DNA of 13,560 nucleotides, from the NCBI GenBank assembly GCA_946479475.1, contig CAMLGG010000146.1, forward strand, positions 1 to 13,560, given 5' to 3'. Below, one piece after another: positions 1 to 7,986 of the stretch. The translations under genes and the position numbers were made by a program. Within the stretch, counting starts at the first letter, position 1. Each line of letters opens with the position of its first letter. Origin of the DNA: an uncultured Ideonella sp. (lineage in GTDB: Bacteria > Pseudomonadota > Gammaproteobacteria > Burkholderiales > Burkholderiaceae). The notes below the pieces were generated by a model. The model made no database searches and was not told where the DNA came from. It saw nothing but the letters and a program-made list of their open reading frames with translations.

Positions 1-288
1 CTGATGGAAGACCGCGCGACCCTGCGCATCTCCAGCCAGCACATGGCCAACTGGCTGCTGCACGGCGTGGTGAGCAAGGCGCAGGTGCGCAACACCCTCA
101 AGCGCATGGCCAAGGTGGTGGACCAGCAGAACGCCGGCGATGCCGCCTACCAGCCCATGGCCGGGCGCTTCGACGAATCCAAGGCCTTCCAGGCCGCCTG
201 CGACCTCGTCTTCAAGGGCGTCGAGCAGCCCAGCGGCTACACCGAGCCGCTGCTGCACGCCTGGCGGCTCAAAGTGAAGGCCGCCTGA
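1..288 (+). CDS. glcB: Malate synthase G, C-terminal part (5' end outside window)
   Basis: Malate synthase G condenses glyoxylate with acetyl-CoA to give malate, in the cytoplasm, as part of the glyoxylate shunt and glycolate use. The visible 95 residues are read in frame 1 from the window edge to TGA. They match the end of the GlcB family very closely: an opening [18 protein letters not shown] segment, then [13 protein letters not shown], then a closing [12 protein letters not shown]. This segment is characteristic of the long (about 720 residue) G isoform and not of the shorter A isoform. The catalytic barrel lies upstream, outside the window, so nothing can be said about its active site. 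The gene ends normally and is followed by a strong hairpin. Identification is from recalled family sequence. Confidence 0.95.
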   Translation: MMEDRATLRISSQHMANWLLHGVVSKAQVRNTLKRMAKVVDQQNAGDAAYQPMAGRFDESKAFQAACDLVFKGVEQPSGYTEPLLHAWRLKVKAA

Positions 289-300
289 GCGTCAGGCCCT

Positions 301-322
301 TGGGCCTGGGAGGCTCCGCCTC

Positions 323-331
<9 letters not shown>
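301..331 (+). terminator. Hairpin after glcB, overlapping the end of the convergent gene
   Basis: TGGGCCTGGGAGG (301-313) pairs with CCTCCTAGGCCCA (319-331) over 13 base pairs, with a five-base CTCCG loop. The only irregularity is one G-U wobble in the + strand RNA, which becomes a C-A mismatch in the minus-strand RNA, so the structure favours ending glcB transcripts. No T run follows, so it may stop polymerase weakly, or act with Rho, or protect the 3' end. The right arm contains the stop codon and last codons of the convergent acyl-CoA synthetase. Confidence 0.6.
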
Positions 332-2050
<1,719 letters not shown>

Positions 2051-2108
2051 TCAGGTTAGCCAGCCCCATGCGCACCGGGCATCGGCGCGAACCCTCACCG
2101 CATCGGCG

Positions 2109-2870
2109 TCAGCGCAGGAATGCGTCGTAGCCGGTCTTCAGGATCAGCGCCCCGACCACCACGATGAACACCACACGTACGAAGCCGGCGCCGTGCTTGA
2201 GCGCCAGCCGCGTGCCGATCAGGCTGCCGGCCACGTTGGCCACGGCGAGCACCAGCGCCACGGTCCACCACACGTGGCCGGTCCAGGCAAAGAGCACGAG
2301 TGCGGCGAGATTGGTGGAGGTGTTCAGCAGCTTGGCGGCCGCCGAGGCATGCAGGAAATCGAAGCCCAGCAGCCGGACGAAGAGGAAGACGAAGAAGCTG
2401 CCGGTGCCCGGGCCGAAGAAGCCGTCGTAGCAGCCGATGGCCAGCCCGATCGCGGCCGCCACCAGGCGCTCATGCGCCGCGGCATAACGCGGCGCATGGT
2501 GGCGTCCCAGGTCCTTGCGGGCCAGGGTGTAGAGCAGGATCGCGAACAGGATGACGGGCAGGGCGCGCCGCAGCATGGACGCATCGACCTGCGTCACCGC
2601 CCAGGCCCCCACGAAGCTTCCGCCCAGGGCCGCCGCCATCGCCGGCACCATGGTGGCCGCCGTCAGCGAAACCCGCCGCGTGAACTGGACCGCCGCCCAC
2701 GCCGTGCCCCAGATCGCGCCACCCTTGTTGGTGCCCAGCAGCGTGGCCGGCGCAGTGCCCGGGTACGTCGCAAACAGTGCCGGCACCAGGATGAGCCCCC
2801 CACCCCCGACGATCGCGTCGATCAGGCCAGCGAACAGCGATGCAAACGCGACAACTACGAGGTCAAGCAT
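2109..2870 (-). CDS. TSUP family membrane permease (YfcA/TauE/SafE-like)
   Basis: A 253-residue, strongly hydrophobic inner-membrane protein of the TSUP (sulfite exporter TauE/SafE) family. These proteins export or import sulfite, sulfoacetate and other organic anions; many YfcA-like members have no known substrate. The family's duplicated signature is visible: GLIDAIVGGGGLILVPAL in the first half (residues 15-32) and a GCYDGFFGPGTGSFF segment opening the second half, each followed by further membrane helices. About seven to eight helices can be drawn. The ATG at 2870 has no clear ribosome binding site, but the first helix and the signature begin at once, so a much later start is unlikely. 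It is followed by the acyl-CoA synthetase on the same strand, with no obvious functional link. Confidence 0.85.
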   Translation of the reverse strand: MLDLVVVAFASLFAGLIDAIVGGGGLILVPALFATYPGTAPATLLGTNKGGAIWGTAWAAVQFTRRVSLTAATMVPAMAAALGGSFVGAWAVTQVDASMLRRALPVILFAILLYTLARKDLGRHHAPRYAAAHERLVAAAIGLAIGCYDGFFGPGTGSFFVFLFVRLLGFDFLHASAAAKLLNTSTNLAALVLFAWTGHVWWTVALVLAVANVAGSLIGTRLALKHGAGFVRVVFIVVVGALILKTGYDAFLR

Positions 2871-2940
2871 GGACTGCAGTCAGAGTCCCGCCCGTTACGC
2901 CGGAGCGGGGGGCCAGACGGCCGACGGGCCGCCCCTAGGC

Positions 2941-3054
2941 CGTCGCTCCCCCTCGGGGGGACGGGCTCGGCGCAGCCGAGACCTTGGGGGCCAGTTTCCC
3001 GCCGCCGCTCCCCCTCGGGGGGGCGGGCTCGGCAACGCCGAGACCTTGGGGGCA
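2941..3054. repeat. Two tandem copies of a REP-like palindromic intergenic repeat
   Basis: Copy A (2941-2992) and copy B (3003-3054) are 52 bases each, start 62 bases apart, and agree at all but a handful of positions. Each has two hairpins in the same order: a CCCC/GGGG hairpin built on GCTCCCCCTCGGGGGG, then a CTCGGC/GCCGAG hairpin (loop changed between copies but pairing kept), followed by ACCTTGGGGG. Changes in the loops with stems preserved suggest selection on structure. Similar GC-rich palindromic units between genes are common in Comamonadaceae genomes, as I recall; the family name is not known to me. Confidence 0.75.
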
Positions 3055-3093
3055 AAGGAAAAAGCAAAGGGCGCCAGCGGTTGGCTGGCGCCC
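3054..3093 (-). terminator. Rho-independent terminator on the minus strand
   Basis: GGGCGCCAGC (3069-3078) and GCTGGCGCCC (3084-3093) form a perfect 10-base-pair stem around a five-base loop. Read on the minus strand, the stem is followed at once by TTTGCTTTTTCCTTTG (from the A-rich + strand 3053-3068), the classic U-rich tail. The + strand side has no such tail. It lies about 205 bases beyond the GMC oxidoreductase stop codon, so it ends either that operon's transcript or a separate small transcript. Confidence 0.8.
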
Positions 3094-3238
3094 TTGCATT
3101 CTTGCATGGTCACTCTCGCGGCCGTCGGGGTGGGGGCTCGCGGGGGCCTTTGACGTGTTGTGGTGCTTGGCCCGGACTTTGTCTCCTCGGACCCCCTTCG
3201 ATCACGCACTCGCACAGGGCGGTGTCGACCGAAAGTGG

Positions 3239-3257
3239 GCGCACTATAAGGGTGCGC
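3239..3257. promoter_or_regulatory. Inverted repeat GCGCAC-N7-GTGCGC, possible regulator site or minus-strand -10 region
   Basis: A perfect six-base inverted repeat flanks TATAAGG. Two readings are possible. It may be a protein-binding site: the GCAC-N7-GTGC core has the same spacing as known NtrC sites. Alternatively, the minus-strand hexamer TATAGT inside it (3250-3243 region) may serve as a -10 element for a transcript running to the terminator at 3093-3054, although no good -35 is seen (TGTGAA at 17 bases). Both are inferences from pattern alone. Confidence 0.3.
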
Positions 3258-3297
3258 AATCATTCTTCACATCCGTGCTTTCCCCGTGCCGTTTGGG

Positions 3298-4977
3298 TTA
3301 CCCCAGCGCTCCCGACGGCTGGGCCAGCAGCCACTCGGCGGCCCGCTCGGCGATCATCAGCGTCGGGGAGTTGGTGTTCCCGCTGGTGATGGTGGGCATG
3401 ACGCTCGCATCGGCGATGCGCAGGCCCTGCACGCCACGCACCCGCAGGCGGGCATCGACGACGGCCATCGGGTCGCCTTCGCGTCCCATCTTCGCCGTGC
3501 CGACCGGGTGGAAGATGGTCGTGCCTATGTCGCCGGCCAGCCGGGCCAGCTCCTCGTCGGTCTGGTACTCGACGCCCGGCTTGACCTCGAGCGGCCGGTA
3601 GCGGGCCAGCGCGGGCATCGAGGCGATGCGCCGTGTCAGTCGCAGCGACTGCGCAGCCACCTCCCGGTCGCCCGGCGTGGAGAGGTAGTTGGCGAGGATC
3701 GACGGAGCCTCCTCGGGATGCGGCGAGGTGATGCGGACCCGGCCGCGTGACTCCGGGTTGAGGTTGCACACGCTCGCGGTGAAGGCGTTGAAGCCGTGCA
3801 GCGGCTCGCCGAAGGCATCCAGCGACAGCGGCTGCACGTGGTACTCCAGGTTCGCGTGCTCCCGGCCGGGGTCCGACCGGGTGAAGGCCCCGAGCTGCGA
3901 AGGCGACATGCTCATCGGCCCGCTGCGCCGCAAGGCGTACTGCATCCCGATCATCGCCTTGCCCCACCAGCTGGCGGCCAGGGTGTTGAGCGTCTTCACC
4001 CCTTCGACCGCGAACACGGCGCGGATCTGCAGGTGGTCCTGCAGGTTGGCGCCGACACCGGGCAGCTCGACCTGCGGCGCGATGCCGTGCGGCTGCAGCC
4101 ATTCCCCCGGCCCGATCCCCGAGCGCTGCAGGATCATCGGCGTGCCGACCGCGCCGGCGGCCATCACCAGCTCGCCGCGGCAACGCGCGGTGATGGTCGC
4201 GCCGCCGCCCAGGGGCAGCACCTCGACGCCGGCGGCGCGCGGGCGGCCGTCCGGCCCAGGCTCCAGCAGCAGCCGGCCGACGGTCGCGCCCGTCCAGACC
4301 TGCAGGTTGGGCCGCGAGATCACGGGGCGCAGGAAGCCCTTGGCCGCGTTCCACCGGATGCCGGCGCGCTGGTTGACCTCGAAGTAGCCCACGCCCTCGT
4401 TGTCGCCGCGGTTGAAGTCCTCGGTCGCCGGGATGCCGGCCTCCTGCGCGGCGGCGGCGAAGGCATCCAGCACGTCCCAGCGCAGCCGCTGACGCTCGAC
4501 GCGCCATTCGCCGCCCGGCCGCGCGCCGGTGCGGTCGAAGCCGGGCGCGGCGTGCATTGCGTCCTCGCCGCGCCAGTGGTCCTCGTGGCGCTTGAAGTAG
4601 GGCAGGCAATGCTCCCAGCGCCAGTTGGCGTCGCCCACCTCCTCGGCCCAGCCGTCGTAGTCCCGGGCCTGGCCGCGCATGTAGATCATCCCGTTGATGC
4701 TGGAGCAGCCGCCCAGCACCTTGCCGCGCGGATAGCGCAGCCGCCGGCCGTTCAGGCCCGGGTCGGCCTCGGTCTGGTAGAGCCAGTCGGTGCGCGGGTT
4801 GCCGATGCAGTAGAGGTAGCCGACGGGGATGTGGATCCAGACGTAGTCGTCGGCGCCGCCGGCCTCGATCAGGAGCACGCGGCGCTTGCGGTCGGCCGAC
4901 AGCCGGTTGGCCAGCAGGCAGCCGGCCGTGCCGGCGCCGACGATGATGTGGTCGTAGATCGGGCTGTCGCCTTCCAC
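3298..4977 (-). CDS. GMC family FAD-dependent oxidoreductase (choline/alcohol dehydrogenase-like)
   Basis: A 559-residue flavoprotein of the glucose-methanol-choline family, which oxidises alcohols to aldehydes and passes electrons to a membrane acceptor or to oxygen. Motifs: FAD dinucleotide-binding GAGTAG (14-19) with acidic residue E38 after strand 2; GMC signature 1 at 84-102 (RGKVLGGCSSINGMIYMRG); signature 2 at 275-289 (GAVGTPMILQRSGIG); and the C-terminal catalytic pair H490 in FHPVGTAKMG and N533 in SGNTNSP. Length is typical of BetA/AlkJ relatives. No signal peptide is seen, so it is cytoplasmic or peripheral to the inner membrane. The GTG start at 4977 is supported by AAGGAG eight bases upstream and by the FAD motif beginning at once. 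It lies 34 bases after creD and is probably the last gene of that operon. The substrate is unknown; choline, aliphatic alcohols and polyethylene glycols are all possible in this family. Confidence 0.9.
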   Translation of the reverse strand: MEGDSPIYDHIIVGAGTAGCLLANRLSADRKRRVLLIEAGGADDYVWIHIPVGYLYCIGNPRTDWLYQTEADPGLNGRRLRYPRGKVLGGCSSINGMIYMRGQARDYDGWAEEVGDANWRWEHCLPYFKRHEDHWRGEDAMHAAPGFDRTGARPGGEWRVERQRLRWDVLDAFAAAAQEAGIPATEDFNRGDNEGVGYFEVNQRAGIRWNAAKGFLRPVISRPNLQVWTGATVGRLLLEPGPDGRPRAAGVEVLPLGGGATITARCRGELVMAAGAVGTPMILQRSGIGPGEWLQPHGIAPQVELPGVGANLQDHLQIRAVFAVEGVKTLNTLAASWWGKAMIGMQYALRRSGPMSMSPSQLGAFTRSDPGREHANLEYHVQPLSLDAFGEPLHGFNAFTASVCNLNPESRGRVRITSPHPEEAPSILANYLSTPGDREVAAQSLRLTRRIASMPALARYRPLEVKPGVEYQTDEELARLAGDIGTTIFHPVGTAKMGREGDPMAVVDARLRVRGVQGLRIADASVMPTITSGNTNSPTLMIAERAAEWLLAQPSGALG

Positions 4978-4985
4978 CGGGTGCG

Positions 4986-4991
4986 CTCCTT
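4986..4991 (-). promoter_or_regulatory. Ribosome binding site fixing the GTG start of the GMC gene
   Basis: Minus-strand AAGGAG is separated by eight bases from GTG at 4977. It is one of the strongest Shine-Dalgarno matches in the window, sits in the 34-base gap after creD, and decides the non-ATG start. Confidence 0.75.
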
Positions 4992-5011
4992 CGGGCTGGA
5001 AGGCGACATTC

Positions 5012-6424
5012 TCAGCGCACCGGGCCCGGCCCGGAGATGTCGTCGAACAGCCGGTACCAGTCCAGCCGCCGCGTGAGCGCCATCACCGCTGCCAGCAACA
5101 CGAACAGGCCGAGTGCGCCGACCACCAGCGAGGTCTGCTCGCGCGTCAACAGCACGTACATCAGCCCGTACAGCGCGGCCAGTGCGGTCCCGAAGGCAGC
5201 CCCGCCACGCCAGCCGCCCAGCAGGTGGCTGCCGTAGTGGGCCAGGACGCCCGCACAACCCAGGCTCGCCGCCGCGTAGGCCCATTCGAACGGCAGGTGC
5301 TCCGACAGGGCCAGCAGCAGCAGGAAGAACAGGCTCAGCGCGAGCCCCACCAGCGCGTACTGAACCGGGTGGATCCGGCGCACGCGAGAACGGGCCAGGA
5401 TCTCGGTCAGGGCCACGGCGACGAAGGTCAGCAGCACGAACAGCAGGCCGTACTTGATCGCCCGGTCGGCCAGGACGTACGGGTTGACCGGGTCGATGAA
5501 GGAGACGGCGAGGCTGTCCAGGCAGTTCGTGCCGGCCCTCTCCACGAGGCTGTCTTCGTTCGTGCCGGACGGGCTCGTGTCGCCCGCGCACAGCGGCTTG
5601 CCCTGCGCAAGATCGCGCGATGCCGGGCTGGCGAGCTCGGACACGCGCCACGTGGCGCGGAACCCGCCTTCGGCGACTTCGCGCTCGGCCGGCAGGAAGC
5701 GCCCGCCGAAGGACGGATGCGGCCAGTCGGCACGCAGGTTCCACTCGGTCTGGCCGGCGGCAGGCACCAGGTCGAGCCGCCCGGTACCGCGCAGGTCGAG
5801 CGTCACATGGGCCCTGAGCGGCTCGTTGGCCGGCCGCTCCGCCACGAGGGCATGCAGGCCGTTCGCGTACTTCGCATGGCCGGTGCCCGCGATGACGCGC
5901 TGCGCCTGCCCATCGAGCCGCACCTCGGCGCTCTGGACCCCACGCGTGTCGGTGAGGGCCAGCAGCAGCTCGACGGGCTCGCAGGCCAGGCGCGAGCCAC
6001 GCACGTTGCGGGTGGGCTCCAGCGCGGCGAGGTTGCTCCAGTCGGCGTCGAAGCCCAGCCGGCCGAGGTAGCCGTTGACCTTGAACAGGCCGCGGTAGCG
6101 CGTCTCCGCCAGGGCCTGGCCGGCCACCTGCAGCCGGGTGGCGGCAGCGTCCAGCGCGAACTCGCGGCGCTGCGTCTCCTGCCGGCGATCCTTGCCCTCG
6201 CCGAGCTCGAGTTCCCATTCCTCCGTGCAGCGCCGATGCAGCCACGGCCCCAGCACGGCCTGGGCTCCGGCCTGCGATTGCTGCACGCTCTGGATGGCCT
6301 CGAGCTGGCGGCCGCGGCGCTCGTCGACCAGCCAGCCGATGCGGGCCAGCACGAGGATCAACACGCCGACGATGGCGCCAATGGCCATGAGCTTGGCCCA
6401 GGGTGACTGCGACAGGGGTTTCAC
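5012..6424 (-). CDS. creD: Inner membrane protein CreD
   Basis: CreD is the main target of the CreBC two-component system. It is an inner-membrane protein tied to envelope integrity and, in some bacteria, to beta-lactam response; its biochemical activity is not established. The 470-residue product has an N-terminal helix (about residues 9-33), a large periplasmic domain, the family hallmark IDPVNPY (310-316) leading into AIKYGLLFVLLTF, and about five closely spaced helices to the C terminus. I choose GTG at 6424, coding MKPLSQSPW, over an ATG 55 codons upstream. GTG has an AGGAGG six bases before it, whereas the longer version would add an Arg/Pro-rich stretch read through the cre tag. The gene lies 91 bases after creC, with a CreB operator in the gap, and 34 bases before the GMC gene. 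Confidence 0.92.
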   Translation of the reverse strand: MKPLSQSPWAKLMAIGAIVGVLILVLARIGWLVDERRGRQLEAIQSVQQSQAGAQAVLGPWLHRRCTEEWELELGEGKDRRQETQRREFALDAAATRLQVAGQALAETRYRGLFKVNGYLGRLGFDADWSNLAALEPTRNVRGSRLACEPVELLLALTDTRGVQSAEVRLDGQAQRVIAGTGHAKYANGLHALVAERPANEPLRAHVTLDLRGTGRLDLVPAAGQTEWNLRADWPHPSFGGRFLPAEREVAEGGFRATWRVSELASPASRDLAQGKPLCAGDTSPSGTNEDSLVERAGTNCLDSLAVSFIDPVNPYVLADRAIKYGLLFVLLTFVAVALTEILARSRVRRIHPVQYALVGLALSLFFLLLLALSEHLPFEWAYAAASLGCAGVLAHYGSHLLGGWRGGAAFGTALAALYGLMYVLLTREQTSLVVGALGLFVLLAAVMALTRRLDWYRLFDDISGPGPVR

Positions 6425-6427
6425 GAG

Positions 6428-6439
6428 CCTCCTCCTCCC
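6428..6439 (-). promoter_or_regulatory. Purine-rich ribosome binding site of creD
   Basis: The minus strand reads GGGAGGAGGAGG just before the GTG at 6424; the AGGAGG at 6436-6431 stands six bases from the start. This supports the short creD start over the upstream in-frame ATG at 6589. Confidence 0.75.
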
Positions 6440-6478
6440 AAAGGGAAACGATGAAGCCGCGAAGGCTCGCGCCCCGCG

Positions 6479-6514
6479 GTGAAGCGGCGATGGGCTGCGT
6501 GAAGCGAAGGTGAA
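6479..6514 (-). promoter_or_regulatory. CreB operator (cre tag) upstream of creD, with a third half-site
   Basis: Between creC and creD the minus strand contains TTCACCTTCGCTTCAC (6514-6499), an exact match to the published cre tag TTCAC-N6-TTCAC bound by phosphorylated CreB. A third TTCAC lies at 6483-6479, 20 bases from the second in register, so the half-sites start at 6514, 6503 and 6483 with steps of 11 and 20, close to one and two helical turns. The first half-site begins one base past the creC stop codon. The position, about 55-90 bases before the creD start, suits transcription activation. No confident -10 was found in the remaining gap. Confidence 0.85.
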
Positions 6515-6515
6515 G

Positions 6516-7979
6516 TCAGCCGGCGCGGGGCAACGCCAGCGAGACCTCGAGCCCTGGCGAAGCGCAGGCGACCAGGAGCGCTCCGCCATGCAGCGCCGCC
6601 ACTTGCCGCACGATGGCCAGGCCCAGCCCGCTGCCCTTGCGCGTGCCCCCCGGCCGCGCGGTGGCGTAGAAGCGCTCGCCCAGGTGAGGCAGGGCGTAGT
6701 CCGGGACGCCGGGCCCGTGGTCGCGCAGGCTCCACAGTGCCTGGCCGGCCTCGGCTTTCACCGAGATTTCGAGCTTCGAGCCTTCGGGGGCGAAATCGAT
6801 CGCGTTGGACAAAAGGTTGGACAGGGCGAGGGACAGCTGCGCCGGGTCGCCCTCCACCGCGAGCGCATCGTCTCGGCCGATCCAGCTGAGCTCCAGCGAA
6901 CGCTGCTGCAGCGATGGACGATGGTCGGCCAGCACCCGGTCGGTGAGCGCCGCCAGCGCTATCCGCTCCCGCACCCGGACGGGCCCTGCGCTCTCGAGCT
7001 TGGAAAGTTCGAGCAACCGGTCCACCAGCTCGCGCAGGCGCTCGGCCTGCTCCTGCACCTGGGCGACGAAGCGCTCGCGGCTGGCGGGACCGAGCGACGG
7101 ATCCTCCAGCAGCTCGGCCGCGCCGCGGATCGCCGCCAGCGGCCCCTTGAGCTCGTGGGTGAGGGCCCGCACGAACTGCTCGCGCTGCGCGCGGCCGTCC
7201 AGGCGGTCACGCATCGCGCCCATCGCGCGAGCGAGGTCGCCCAGCTCGCCGGGCAGGCGGGGCGGGGCGACGGCCGGCAGCTGTTCCCCCGCCAGCTGGG
7301 CATAGCGGCGCAGGCGCCGCACCTCCCGCACCGCCCAGAGCGTGACCGCCACCCCGACGGCCAGGGACAGGCCCAGCAGCCAGGCGCCGGCCACCAGGAT
7401 TTTGCGCTCGGCCCGTTCGACGAAGGGCGCGATGGTGGACTGTGCCTTGGCCACCGTCAGCACGCCCAGCAGCCGGCCATCCGCGGCCTTCACCGGTGCG
7501 GCCACGTACATCACCGAGCTGGTCTCGTCGGTGCGCACCTCTCGCGTCGCGCGGGCCCCATAGTCGCCGCGCAGGGTCAGCGCTACGTCGCGCCAGCGCG
7601 AGTAGTCCGCGCCGAGCGAGGCCCCGCTGGCCAGGCCCGCGCCTTCGTCGAGCACCACGCGGCCCCTGGCATCGGTGACGTAGATCCGCAGGTCGAGCCG
7701 GCGCTTGTGCAGGCCCCAGATCTGCGCGTCCACGCTGCGGCCTGCGTAGGCGCGCGCCGCGGCGGCGAAGCGGCTGCCGCCTAGGTCCCCACCCTCAGGC
7801 ATCGCGGCCAGGTCGGCCGCCGCTTCCTCGGCCAGCAGGTTGGCGGTGTCGACGAGGATGTCCTCCATCACCTCGCGCACGCTGGGCTTGATCTCCGCCA
7901 CGAAGATCCGCATCACGAAGAAGGCCGCCAGGCCGGTGATCACCAGGAAGCCGAAGAACAGGCGCAGGCCGAGGTGCAT
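6516..7979 (-). CDS. creC: Sensor histidine kinase CreC
   Basis: Inner-membrane sensor kinase that phosphorylates CreB; in Escherichia coli the system responds to carbon source and growth conditions, and in other genera to penicillin-binding protein inhibition. The 487-residue protein starts MHLGLRLFFG as CreC proteins do, with helix 1 at about 5-27 and the family segment AEIKPSVREVMEDILVDTA after it. A periplasmic sensor domain follows to about 190, then helix 2 at about 194-216 and a HAMP-like linker. The HisKA phosphoacceptor is H275 in THELKGPL. The ATPase domain has N392 (SNAIDFAP), DHGPG (420-424) and GSGLGL (449-454). All catalytic residues are present. I start at ATG 7979, seven bases after the creB stop, not at an ATG 15 codons upstream inside creB, because the homologous N terminus begins here. 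The site before it is weak, so translational coupling to creB is likely. Confidence 0.94.
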   Translation of the reverse strand: MHLGLRLFFGFLVITGLAAFFVMRIFVAEIKPSVREVMEDILVDTANLLAEEAAADLAAMPEGGDLGGSRFAAAARAYAGRSVDAQIWGLHKRRLDLRIYVTDARGRVVLDEGAGLASGASLGADYSRWRDVALTLRGDYGARATREVRTDETSSVMYVAAPVKAADGRLLGVLTVAKAQSTIAPFVERAERKILVAGAWLLGLSLAVGVAVTLWAVREVRRLRRYAQLAGEQLPAVAPPRLPGELGDLARAMGAMRDRLDGRAQREQFVRALTHELKGPLAAIRGAAELLEDPSLGPASRERFVAQVQEQAERLRELVDRLLELSKLESAGPVRVRERIALAALTDRVLADHRPSLQQRSLELSWIGRDDALAVEGDPAQLSLALSNLLSNAIDFAPEGSKLEISVKAEAGQALWSLRDHGPGVPDYALPHLGERFYATARPGGTRKGSGLGLAIVRQVAALHGGALLVACASPGLEVSLALPRAG

Positions 7980-7986
7980 CGGGCGT

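Larger units (their letters stand above)
2871..3297. other. Gene-free stretch of 427 bases between TSUP and GMC genes
   Basis: No convincing protein gene lies here: the open frames crossing it are rich in Arg, Pro and Gly and run through palindromic repeats. From left to right it holds an inverted repeat (GACGGCC at 2916-2922 with GGCCGTC at 2938-2944), two copies of a 52-base palindromic unit, an A-rich tract and GC-rich hairpin forming a minus-strand terminator, and about 145 bases of unassigned sequence. It ends with the inverted repeat GCGCAC-N7-GTGCGC shortly before the GMC gene's stop codon. The TSUP promoter should lie near 2871-2920, but I see no good hexamers there. Confidence 0.7.

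Noticed and set aside
2895..3107. A small minus-strand frame starting MQECKGASQPLAP at the terminator hairpin
   Set aside because: The start lies just before the terminator stem and the frame continues through the terminator tail and both REP-like repeats.
3168..3183. TGGCCCGGACTTTGTC on the + strand, close to a sigma-54 -24/-12 promoter
   Set aside because: The essential -12 GC is GT here, no + strand gene follows, and the NtrC-like repeat would lie downstream, not upstream.
3169..3187. Minus-strand AGGAGACAAAGTCCGGGCC, similar to the conserved 5' part of RNase P RNA
   Set aside because: Only about 115 bases remain to the terminator, far too short for RNase P RNA, and its other conserved segments are missing.
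4869..6245. A 458-codon minus-strand frame overlapping creD and the start of the GMC gene
   Set aside because: It is a frame-shifted reading of creD and the GMC gene, dominated by Arg, Ala, Gly and Pro, with no family resemblance.
6510..7784. A 424-codon + strand frame opposite creC
   Set aside because: Antisense shadow of a complete histidine kinase with all catalytic boxes.
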